From Bacteroidales bacterium (GTDB lineage: Bacteria > Bacteroidota > Bacteroidia > Bacteroidales > Dysgonomonadaceae), in contig JAAYTC010000006.1 of the NCBI GenBank assembly GCA_012518155.1, positions 1 through 12,219 on the forward strand: DNA of 12,219 bases. Reading direction: 5' to 3'. A program made the translations under genes and the position numbers. Numbering within the stretch: position 1 is the stretch's first letter; every line of letters begins with the position of its first letter. Positions 6,752 to 12,219 of the stretch are shown here, piece by piece. The notes beneath the pieces were generated by a model. It did not search any database, was not told the DNA's origin, and was given only the letters and a program-made list of their open reading frames with translations.

Positions 6752-7656
6752 AGGGTAAAAAAGAGGGCGTAGGTTACAAAATATTGTATGGAATAGCATC
6801 GTTGCACGCGATGCTGCCATTCCGGGTGCTCTACGTGCTATCTGATATCCTGTTTTTTTTGGTGTATCACGTGGTAGGCTACCGGAGAAAATTGGTTAGG
6901 AGAAACCTGAAAAACTCTTTCCCCGGGAAACCCGATGATGAAATAAAAAGAATCGAACGGGAGTTTTATCACCATTTGTGTGACTATTTCGTGGAGACCA
7001 TCAAAACACTTCGAATAACCGAAGAGGAGGTGCGAAAGAGGATGAAGTTCGATAATCCCGAGATTATCAATCGGCTGACAAAAGAGGGAAATGCCTGCTT
7101 GATGAGCCTGGGGCATTACGCGAACTGGGAGTGGGTGCCCTCCATCGGGCTCTACATGACTCCGGGGGTGATGCCCGGGTTGATCTACAAGCAGCTGCAT
7201 TCGGAGACGTTCGACAGGTTATTCCTGAAAATCAGAAGCCGATTTAACTCGGTACCCATCGAGAAGCGGCGAACCTATCGGACGCTAATTAAAGCAAGGA
7301 ATGAAGGTACCCCCGCGGTAGTAGGATTCCTTTCAGACCAACGGCCACCGAAACATATAACCGAATACTGGACTACCTTCTTAAACCAAGACACGCTCAT
7401 CGAAACGGGAATGGAGCGCATTGCCCGGTCGTTCGGAATACCCGTGGTTTACTTGGACATGAAAAAAGTAAAACGAGGCCATTACAAGGGACGTTTTTGC
7501 GTGCTTACCCCCGATGCAAGCGAAGAACCTTTATTCGCGGTTACCGAAAAGTACGCGCGTAAATTAGAGGAAACCGTCACGCGTGAACCGGCCTATTACC
7601 TTTGGTCGCATAATCGTTGGAAATTTAAAAAAGAAACATCACAGCCCGTCAACTGA
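6742..7656 (+). CDS. LpxL/HtrB-like lysophospholipid acyltransferase
   Basis: This membrane acyltransferase probably adds a secondary acyl chain to lipid A. From the ATG at 6742 it has 304 residues. A hydrophobic N-terminus (about 13-48) with IASLHAMLPFRVLYVLSDIL is followed by RRKLVRRNLKNSFP, both typical of the LpxL/LpxM family. The H-x4-E catalytic motif is LGHYANWE (His125, Glu130), and FLSDQRPP (about 212-219) fits the family's later motif. YYLWSHNRWKFK near the end is also characteristic. The frame is open back to an ATG at 6688, three bases after the mtaB stop, with another ATG at 6703. I prefer 6742 because AGGAG lies five bases before it and because family members begin shortly before the hydrophobic stretch; the extra 18 residues (MDACLMEEVRLNGGRGAL) look non-conserved. 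It is cotranscribed with mtaB and the GT2 gene by spacing. The acyl donor and the exact acceptor are not visible. Confidence 0.88.
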   Translation: MEEEGKKEGVGYKILYGIASLHAMLPFRVLYVLSDILFFLVYHVVGYRRKLVRRNLKNSFPGKPDDEIKRIEREFYHHLCDYFVETIKTLRITEEEVRKRMKFDNPEIINRLTKEGNACLMSLGHYANWEWVPSIGLYMTPGVMPGLIYKQLHSETFDRLFLKIRSRFNSVPIEKRRTYRTLIKARNEGTPAVVGFLSDQRPPKHITEYWTTFLNQDTLIETGMERIARSFGIPVVYLDMKKVKRGHYKGRFCVLTPDASEEPLFAVTEKYARKLEETVTREPAYYLWSHNRWKFKKETSQPVN

Positions 7657-7667
7657 ATTAAAATGCT

Positions 7668-8732
7668 ATGATTGAAAAGAAACAAGCGGCGAAGATATCA
7701 GTGGTTATTCTCAATTGGAACGGGCGGAAGCTACTGGAACAGTTTTTACCCTCGGTGCTGGCGCACTCGACGAATGAGGAGTGTAGGGTGGTTGTGGCCG
7801 ATAACGGGTCGACCGATGATTCGGTGGATTTCGTGCGGGCTCGATTTCCGGAAGCGGTGCTTATTGAACTGGATAAAAATTACGGTTTTGCCGAGGGCTA
7901 TAACAAGGCCCTTCAGCAAGTTGACTCGGAATACGCGTTGCTGTTGAACTCCGACGTGGAGACTACCCCCGATTGGCTTCAACCGCTCGTCTCGTTTATG
8001 GATCGGAATCCCGAGGTTGCTGCCGTGCAACCCAAGATACTTTCTTACAAGCAGAAGGATCATTTCGAGTATGCCGGTGCCGCGGGCGGGTTTATCGATC
8101 GTTTCGGTTATCCCTTTTGTAGGGGACGTATTTTAGAGGCTGTGGAAGAGGACACGGGGCAGTATGATACGCCCATACCCGTGTTCTGGGCTACAGGCGC
8201 ATGCCTATTGATCCGAAAGAGCGATTTCACGTTGCACGGGGGGCTGGATGGAACTTTCTTCGCGCATATGGAAGAGATTGATCTCTGTTGGCGATTAAAT
8301 GCCAGGGGCCGAATAATAATGTGCTTCCCCTCATCGGTGGTGTACCACGTGGGGGGAGCCTCGTTGGGTAAAGATAACCCGAAAAAAATGTACCTCAATT
8401 TCCGCAATAATCTGCTAATGCTTTATAAAAATGTGCCTACCAACAGCTACACTTTTACCTTTGCGGCTCGCTATTTTTTCGATTTCCTCGCGTTTATGCA
8501 TCTCCTATTGAAAGGGAACGTTAGAAGCGCGATGGCGGTAGTTAAAGCGTATCGTGATTTTCTGACTTCACGGAAAAACTACAAACGAGCACGTGCCGAA
8601 AATCTCTCTAAAACTACGGTGCAAGAAATTCCCACGCGACACAACCGAAGTATCTTGTTACAATTCTATAGCGGAAAAAAAACCTATCAATCTATTTTTG
8701 GCGAGGACCAACCCGAGGCAGGCAAGCGATAA
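7668..8732 (+). CDS. Glycosyltransferase family 2 (rhamnosyltransferase-like)
   Basis: This 354-residue protein has a GT-A fold: ISVVILNWNG (10-19), VVVADNGSTDDS (41-52), LDKNYGFAEGYNKAL (68-82), the metal-binding LLLNSDVE (91-98), FWATGACLLIRKSDF (173-187) and MEEIDLCWRL (201-210), which carries the probable catalytic base. These match the WbbL-type GT2 group, often annotated as rhamnosyltransferases, but donor and acceptor sugars cannot be read from sequence. The N-terminus is not secretory and a hydrophobic patch (FDFLAFMHLLL, about 264-274) may help membrane association. It starts 11 bases after the acyltransferase stop, so it is probably the third gene of the mtaB cluster. Placement after a lipid A-type acyltransferase suggests it helps build a cell-surface glycolipid or polysaccharide. 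No clear terminator lies in the 55 bases before the convergent PorT gene. Confidence 0.9.
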   Translation: MIEKKQAAKISVVILNWNGRKLLEQFLPSVLAHSTNEECRVVVADNGSTDDSVDFVRARFPEAVLIELDKNYGFAEGYNKALQQVDSEYALLLNSDVETTPDWLQPLVSFMDRNPEVAAVQPKILSYKQKDHFEYAGAAGGFIDRFGYPFCRGRILEAVEEDTGQYDTPIPVFWATGACLLIRKSDFTLHGGLDGTFFAHMEEIDLCWRLNARGRIIMCFPSSVVYHVGGASLGKDNPKKMYLNFRNNLLMLYKNVPTNSYTFTFAARYFFDFLAFMHLLLKGNVRSAMAVVKAYRDFLTSRKNYKRARAENLSKTTVQEIPTRHNRSILLQFYSGKKTYQSIFGEDQPEAGKR

Positions 8733-8787
8733 ATGGTCCCGGAATCAGCACACCGCTGAACGATAAAAAGAGGCAATTCGTGGCGTT

Positions 8788-9501
8788 TTACTCGAAATGA
8801 AAGCTCAGCGTTACAATTCGCTGCGAGGCTTTTGATAGGGATTGGGTGTATTTATGAAGGGTTTCGTCGATCAAATCGATTCTTTCTTTTTCCAGAATAT
8901 CGATAAGGCTGAACCCTATTTTAAGTTCCGGCGCGAGTTTAAACATGGGGAGGTAAAAATCGCATCCGATGCCCAACTCGATCCCGTAGTCGTACGGTTT
9001 CAGCCGTATCGCTTCTCCTTTGCGGGATGCCAGCTCTACGCTACCATAACTCCCAAGCAGCATATAGGGGCGGTAGTTATCGATGCGACTCGCCGATATC
9101 TTCAGGTGTATGGGTAAGGAAAGGTAGTTGTTTCGTACGCGGGCCTTGTATTCCTCTCCGGAAGAGTTTTCCCTGAATACAAACTGTTTGTCGCCCAGTT
9201 GTATCGAGGGGATAAACCTCAGGTTCAAGTGGTTGTTTAACGCGATATCCCCGATTATTCCAGCGGTGAAGCCAGGTGAATACCGGGGAATCTCGGAGAA
9301 CCATGTTTCTCCGGCTTCGCTCACGTGTCCCGACTGGGTCAGTATCAGATCCTGCGTGTGCACTCCTAGCGTGAAACCGAGATGAAACTGCCGTTGATCG
9401 GCATAGGGCTGGTTTTGAAGTTTCTGGTGTTGCCCCTGTAGATGGGGTGAAACTAAATACATCAGGAGTACGGATAAAATGTATGCTGCTTTTTTAATCA
9501 T
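8788..9501 (-). CDS. porT: PorT-family outer-membrane beta-barrel protein
   Basis: This 237-residue protein has a signal peptide (MIKKAAYILSVLLMYLVSPHLQG, cleavage probably near 23) and a mature part rich in alternating hydrophobic residues, ending in IVTLSFHFE with a terminal aromatic, as in outer-membrane barrels. LGFTLGVHTQDL, ENSSGEEYKARVRNNYLSLPIHLKIS, YDYGIELGIGCDFYLPMFKLAPELK and KASQRIVTL match the PorT family. In Porphyromonas gingivalis PorT is needed for the type IX secretion system, but PorT-like proteins also occur in Bacteroidales whose type IX status differs, so the symbol is tentative. It converges on the GT2 gene and is divergent from the ferredoxin gene. The 224 bases between it and the ferredoxin contain the ferredoxin promoter; I found no clear promoter for this gene. 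Confidence 0.8.
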   Translation of the reverse strand: MIKKAAYILSVLLMYLVSPHLQGQHQKLQNQPYADQRQFHLGFTLGVHTQDLILTQSGHVSEAGETWFSEIPRYSPGFTAGIIGDIALNNHLNLRFIPSIQLGDKQFVFRENSSGEEYKARVRNNYLSLPIHLKISASRIDNYRPYMLLGSYGSVELASRKGEAIRLKPYDYGIELGIGCDFYLPMFKLAPELKIGFSLIDILEKERIDLIDETLHKYTQSLSKASQRIVTLSFHFE

Positions 9502-9673
9502 TGATTTTTTACTTATTCGTGCGAACGTTTTTATAGACTTTTCACGAAGAGTGCAACTGTTCTAAAACGCTTTCACGCGCGAATTATTGTGTATGGTTCA
9601 GGTTTCCGAATTTAGATTGATTTTAAATAAGAGGTTGAAAGCTAATCCTTTTTTATTTTTTAAAAAAAGTGAG

Positions 9674-9681
9674 TATCTTTG
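9674..9681 (+). promoter_or_regulatory. Promoter -7 element of the ferredoxin gene
   Basis: TATCTTTG is an exact TAnnTTTG match. A T-rich stretch (TTTT at 9651-9654) lies 19 bases upstream, close to the -33 TTTG. The leader would be about 40 bases, A-rich and without a Shine-Dalgarno sequence (CAAATTACAATAACTAATTC), as usual for highly expressed Bacteroidota genes. Confidence 0.7.
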
Positions 9682-9725
9682 CAGTCATATCAAACAAATT
9701 ACAATAACTAATTCATTTACCTATT

Positions 9726-9893
9726 ATGGCTTACGTAATTAATGAAGATTGCATTGCTTGTGGCACATGCATCGACGAATGTCCTGTTGATGCTATATCG
9801 GAAGGTGATATCTACGTGATTGATCCGGAATTATGTACCGATTGTGGTGCATGCGCCGACGTGTGTCCTACTGAAGCAATTTTTCCCGAATAA
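9726..9893 (+). CDS. Small 2[4Fe-4S] ferredoxin
   Basis: This 55-residue protein is an electron carrier with two 4Fe-4S clusters. It has two CxxCxxCxxxCP motifs: Cys9, 12, 15 and 19 (CIACGTCIDECP) and Cys37, 40, 43 and 47 (CTDCGACADVCP). The two halves are similar (CxxCGxCxxxCPxxAI), as expected for the internally duplicated clostridial-type ferredoxin. The start MAYVINEDC is standard and the length is normal for the family, so it is complete. It has a strong promoter candidate and its own terminator, indicating a single-gene transcript. Likely redox partners (for example pyruvate:ferredoxin oxidoreductase or hydrogenase) are not in the window. It suits an anaerobe. Confidence 0.95.
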   Translation: MAYVINEDCIACGTCIDECPVDAISEGDIYVIDPELCTDCGACADVCPTEAIFPE

Positions 9894-9921
9894 ATAGACT
9901 GGAAGCCTTCAAGGATCAGTT

Positions 9922-9958
9922 AGAGACTGCTCATGATTTTTGGGTAGTCTCTTTTTTT
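9922..9958 (+). terminator. Terminator of the ferredoxin gene
   Basis: AGAGACTGC (9922-9930) pairs with GTAGTCTCT region (9944-9952), a stem of about 9 bp including one G-U pair, followed by a T-run (9952-9958). It begins 28 bases after the ferredoxin stop. Confidence 0.85.
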
Positions 9959-9979
9959 GTGCTGTTTTAACAAAGAAAG

Positions 9980-10005
9980 AAAGCGCCCCGGTTGAGAGGC
10001 GCTTT
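9980..10005 (-). terminator. Terminator of gap (possibly bidirectional)
   Basis: AAAGCGCC (9980-9987) is complementary to GGCGCTTT (9998-10005), an 8-bp stem with a 10-base loop. Read on the minus strand the stem is followed by a T-rich tail (TTTCTTTG), 26 bases after the gap stop. On the plus strand the tail is only TTTT then ACTA, so it may also back up the ferredoxin terminator. Confidence 0.75.
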
Positions 10006-10031
10006 TACTAAATGGATGAATAATGTGTTAT

Positions 10032-11036
10032 TTATCCGTTTACTTTCGACATATGTGCAATCAGGTCGAGCATCTTCAGCGAGAATGCCCACTCGTTATC
10101 GTACCAAGAAAGTACCTTCACGAAAGTGGGGCTAAGCTGGATACCTGCTTTCTCATCGAATACAGAAGTATGCGGATCGCCGATGAAATCGCTTGATACC
10201 ACATCGTCGCTCGTGTAACCCAATACACCTTTCAGTTCACCTTCCGAAGCCTCTTTCATAGCAGCGCAGATCTCTTCGTAGGTGGTTTCTTTTGCTAAGC
10301 GAACGGTTAAGTCAACTACTGAAACGTTCAAAGTAGGAACGCGCAGCGACATACCGGTCAGTTTCCCGTTCAGTTCAGGAATAACTTTTCCCACAGCTTT
10401 TGCTGCTCCCGTGGAGGAGGGAATAATGTTTGCAGAAGCGGCACGTCCACCTCTCCAGTCCTTCGCTGAAGGTCCGTCAACAGTTTTTTGTGTTGCTGTT
10501 GTGGAGTGAACGGTGGTCATCAATCCTTCGAGGATACCAAACTTATCGTTCAGTACTTTCGCTACGGGAGCCAAACAGTTAGTGGTACAAGAAGCGTTCG
10601 AAACGAATTGCTCACCTTTGGTGTAGGTGTTTTGGTTTACCCCTACCACGTACATGCGGGTATCGTCTTTCGAGGGTCCTGACATCACCACGTATTTTGC
10701 ACCAGCATCGATATGAGCTTGCGCTTTATCTTTGGTAAGGAACAGACCGGTAGACTCAACCACGTATTCTGCTTCCACTTCATTCCACTTCAGGTCGGCC
10801 GGGTTTCTCTCTGAGGTTACGCGTACGGTTTTCCCGTTTACCACCAGGTTACCATCTTTTACCTCTACAGAACCGTCGAACTGACCATGAATGGAGTCAT
10901 ACTTTAACATATAGGCGATGTAATCTACATCGAGCAAGTCGTTGATACCGACGACTTGAATGTCATTTCTTTGTTGAGCTGCACGGAACACTAAGCGTCC
11001 GATGCGGCCGAATCCGTTAATACCTACTTTAATCAT
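10032..11036 (-). CDS. gap: Glyceraldehyde-3-phosphate dehydrogenase, type I
   Basis: The enzyme oxidises and phosphorylates glyceraldehyde 3-phosphate to 1,3-bisphosphoglycerate with NAD+, in glycolysis in the cytoplasm. The protein is 334 residues, normal for the family. It has the nucleotide-binding MIKVGINGFGRIGR at the N-terminus, Asp33 in GINDL (favouring NAD over NADP), the catalytic Cys150 in SNASCTTNCLAPV, His177 in TTVHSTTATQ, and the phosphate-site STGAAKAVGKV. WYDNEWAFS near the end is the standard C-terminal signature. It is preceded by a leader of about 130 bases with its own promoter and followed by a terminator, so it is probably monocistronic. Upstream on the same strand is the OYE-type oxidoreductase, with 188 bases between. 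The gap promoter region contains a duplicated 16-base sequence. Confidence 0.97.
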   Translation of the reverse strand: MIKVGINGFGRIGRLVFRAAQQRNDIQVVGINDLLDVDYIAYMLKYDSIHGQFDGSVEVKDGNLVVNGKTVRVTSERNPADLKWNEVEAEYVVESTGLFLTKDKAQAHIDAGAKYVVMSGPSKDDTRMYVVGVNQNTYTKGEQFVSNASCTTNCLAPVAKVLNDKFGILEGLMTTVHSTTATQKTVDGPSAKDWRGGRAASANIIPSSTGAAKAVGKVIPELNGKLTGMSLRVPTLNVSVVDLTVRLAKETTYEEICAAMKEASEGELKGVLGYTSDDVVSSDFIGDPHTSVFDEKAGIQLSPTFVKVLSWYDNEWAFSLKMLDLIAHMSKVNG

Positions 11037-11152
11037 ACTTTATTGAATTTTATTTGTTAAAAGTGTTGTCTAAAAAACCGCTTTACAAACGCATCAAAGA
11101 GCAAGCTTTCTTTCTATCTGCTATTCTGCGGTAGTGAAACGTGCCTAAAAAC

Positions 11153-11197
11153 TATCTTTTTATCAAGTTACAAAAATACAATATCTTTTTGTCAAGT
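11153..11197. repeat. Direct repeat of 16 bases flanking the gap promoter
   Basis: TATCTTTTTATCAAGT (11153-11168) and TATCTTTTTGTCAAGT (11182-11197) differ at one base and are 29 bases apart start to start. The -7 element of gap lies exactly between them, and the left copy would cover the predicted transcription start. The length and placement suggest paired protein-binding sites; a chance duplication of AT-rich promoter sequence is also possible. Confidence 0.8.
11171..11178 (-). promoter_or_regulatory. Promoter -7 element of gap
   Basis: The minus strand reads TATTTTTG, an exact TAnnTTTG match. A TTT lies 21 bases upstream as a weak -33 candidate, and TTGAC sits at 14-base spacing. Transcription would start near 11165, giving a leader of about 128 bases, long compared with the other genes here. 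Confidence 0.6.
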
Positions 11198-11224
11198 GGA
11201 AATAATTTGCAACAATTTGTATGA

Positions 11225-12219
11225 TTATGCCAGGAACGGGTAATCGGTGTATCCTCTTTCTTCCCCGTAATAAAATGTTTCGCTATCCGGTTTATTCAGC
11301 TTAGCACCTGTTTCAAATCTCTGGGGTAGATCAGGGTTCGCGAGAAACAGCGACGCGAAGGATATCATATGCACGGTACCCTCCTGCAGTTCAGCTTCCG
11401 CCGTTTCTCTAGTGTACGCCGTGTTCGCGATAAGCGTGTGGTTGATTTTAGTGCCGAATGTTTCGATCACGTTCTTCGGATAGTGCGGGATATGCGGAAA
11501 CGCGGGGTCGTTATGCATGAGATGGACGTATGAAAGTGGCATTTTATCGAGGATACCGATAAGGTGGTCGAATTGCTTTACCGGATTTTCGAACACGATG
11601 CTATTTGCCGGATTGGTAGGAGCTATTTTGATGCCTACCTTGTTGGGTCCAATCGCGTCCACCAGTGCTTGCATCACCTCAACCACGAAACGGTTTCGGT
11701 TCTCTATGCTCCCCCCGTATTCGTCGCTCCGGTAATTGGAGCTGTCTGCTAGAAACTGATTGGCAAGATATCCGTTTGAGGCGTGAAGCTCTACGCCGTC
11801 AAATCCTGCTTCCATCGCGTTCCGTGCCGCTTGGCCAAAATCCTGTATGATGGCTTTAATTTCGGGAACCGTTAACTCCCGAGGGGTTTCGAACTCCTTC
11901 ATTCCTTGGGTCGTGAAATGTTGTCCTTCCGCGGCGATTGCCGATGGAGCTACCGGCAATTGGCCATTTTTGTCCACCGAGTGCCCCACGCGCCCGGTGT
12001 GACCGAGTTGAGCATAAATTACTCCGCCCTCTTCGTGCACCGCGTTGGTTACATCTTTCCAGGCGTTGATCTGTTTTTTATTATAGAGGCCGGCCGTGAA
12101 AGGATTTCCTTTCGCCTGTTCCGAAATATTGACTCCTTCCGATATGATCAGTCCCGCGCTGGCTCGTTGCACGTAATAACGCTTGATTAAATCGTTTACT
12201 ATTCCATCATGATCAGCCC
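11225..12219 (-). CDS. NADH:flavin oxidoreductase, Old Yellow Enzyme family (N-terminus outside window)
   Basis: This FMN-dependent alkene reductase/oxidoreductase is expected to reduce activated C=C bonds with NAD(P)H; the natural substrate is unknown. The frame stays open to the right edge: upstream of a GTG at 12172 it still reads DGIVNDLIKRYYVQRASAGL, the conserved continuation (DGIPNDLMAEYYAQRASAGL-like) of OYE enzymes, so the true start lies beyond base 12219 and about 30-40 residues are missing. Within the visible part are YAQLGHTGRV, the substrate-binding GVELHASNGYLANQFL (His/Asn pair plus Tyr), and DEYGGSIENRNRF, the family signature, followed by GIKIAPTNPAN. The C-terminal part (IANTAYTRETAEAEL, then SFASLFLANPDLPQRF) is the usual phosphate-binding end of the FMN barrel. 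It lies upstream of gap on the same strand; the gap promoter in the 188-base gap suggests separate transcription. No terminator is evident after its stop. Confidence 0.93.
   Translation of the reverse strand, partial: ADHDGIVNDLIKRYYVQRASAGLIISEGVNISEQAKGNPFTAGLYNKKQINAWKDVTNAVHEEGGVIYAQLGHTGRVGHSVDKNGQLPVAPSAIAAEGQHFTTQGMKEFETPRELTVPEIKAIIQDFGQAARNAMEAGFDGVELHASNGYLANQFLADSSNYRSDEYGGSIENRNRFVVEVMQALVDAIGPNKVGIKIAPTNPANSIVFENPVKQFDHLIGILDKMPLSYVHLMHNDPAFPHIPHYPKNVIETFGTKINHTLIANTAYTRETAEAELQEGTVHMISFASLFLANPDLPQRFETGAKLNKPDSETFYYGEERGYTDYPFLA

Noticed and set aside
6838..7200. A 120-codon open frame on the minus strand inside the acyltransferase gene
   Set aside because: It is antisense to conserved acyltransferase codons including the H-x4-E motif and has no recognisable features.
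12170..12172. GTG as start codon of the OYE-type gene
   Set aside because: The reading frame continues upstream to the window edge with conserved OYE residues (DGIVNDLIKRYYVQ), so this is an internal valine codon.
1..12219. Mobile element, CRISPR array, phage or defence system
   Set aside because: I looked for regularly spaced repeats, transposase, integrase and nuclease motifs and long terminal inverted repeats and found none; the gene content is housekeeping and envelope-related.

Overview
The window reads as ordinary chromosome from a member of the Bacteroidota, most likely order Bacteroidales. The evidence is a DUF3256 protein and a PorT-family barrel (both Bacteroidales-type families), lipoproteins with short N-terminal lipoboxes, almost no Shine-Dalgarno sequences, and several promoters of the Bacteroidota type (-7 element TAnnTTTG). 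GC content is moderate, by eye a little under 50%. Within the order I would lean towards a Dysgonomonadaceae/Porphyromonadaceae-like genome, but that is a guess from general resemblance.

Left part (1-1130): the 3' end of a DUF2442/HTH protein cut by the window edge; a short non-coding gap with a long hairpin; then, on the minus strand, tRNA-Arg(CCG) with its terminator and, just upstream of the tRNA, a secreted DUF3256 protein. Next (1212-3431, minus): a GH29 alpha-L-fucosidase lipoprotein and a tiny Ala/Ser/Asp-rich lipoprotein, each apparently with its own promoter.

Middle (3587-8732): a minus-strand acyl-CoA/AMP ligase is divergent from a plus-strand three-gene cluster: mtaB (tRNA ms2t6A methylthiotransferase), an LpxL/HtrB-like lipid acyltransferase and a GT2 glycosyltransferase. 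The last two point to envelope glycolipid (lipid A/LPS-type) synthesis. The PorT-like outer-membrane barrel (8788-9501, minus) converges on this cluster.

Right part (9674-12219): a 55-residue di-cluster ferredoxin with a good promoter and a terminator, then on the minus strand gap (GAPDH) with a long leader and a repeated element around its promoter, and an Old Yellow Enzyme-type oxidoreductase whose N-terminus lies outside the window.

I see no transposase, integrase, CRISPR array, phage gene, rRNA or plasmid origin. No gene-free stretch exceeds 300 bases. I did not find a convincing new multi-gene system. The points worth a second look are small: a triplicated start region in the acyltransferase gene, a direct repeat flanking the gap promoter, a 13-base inverted match at two divergent start codons, a hairpin beside the tRNA, and the cut-off DUF2442/HTH gene whose partner may lie upstream.
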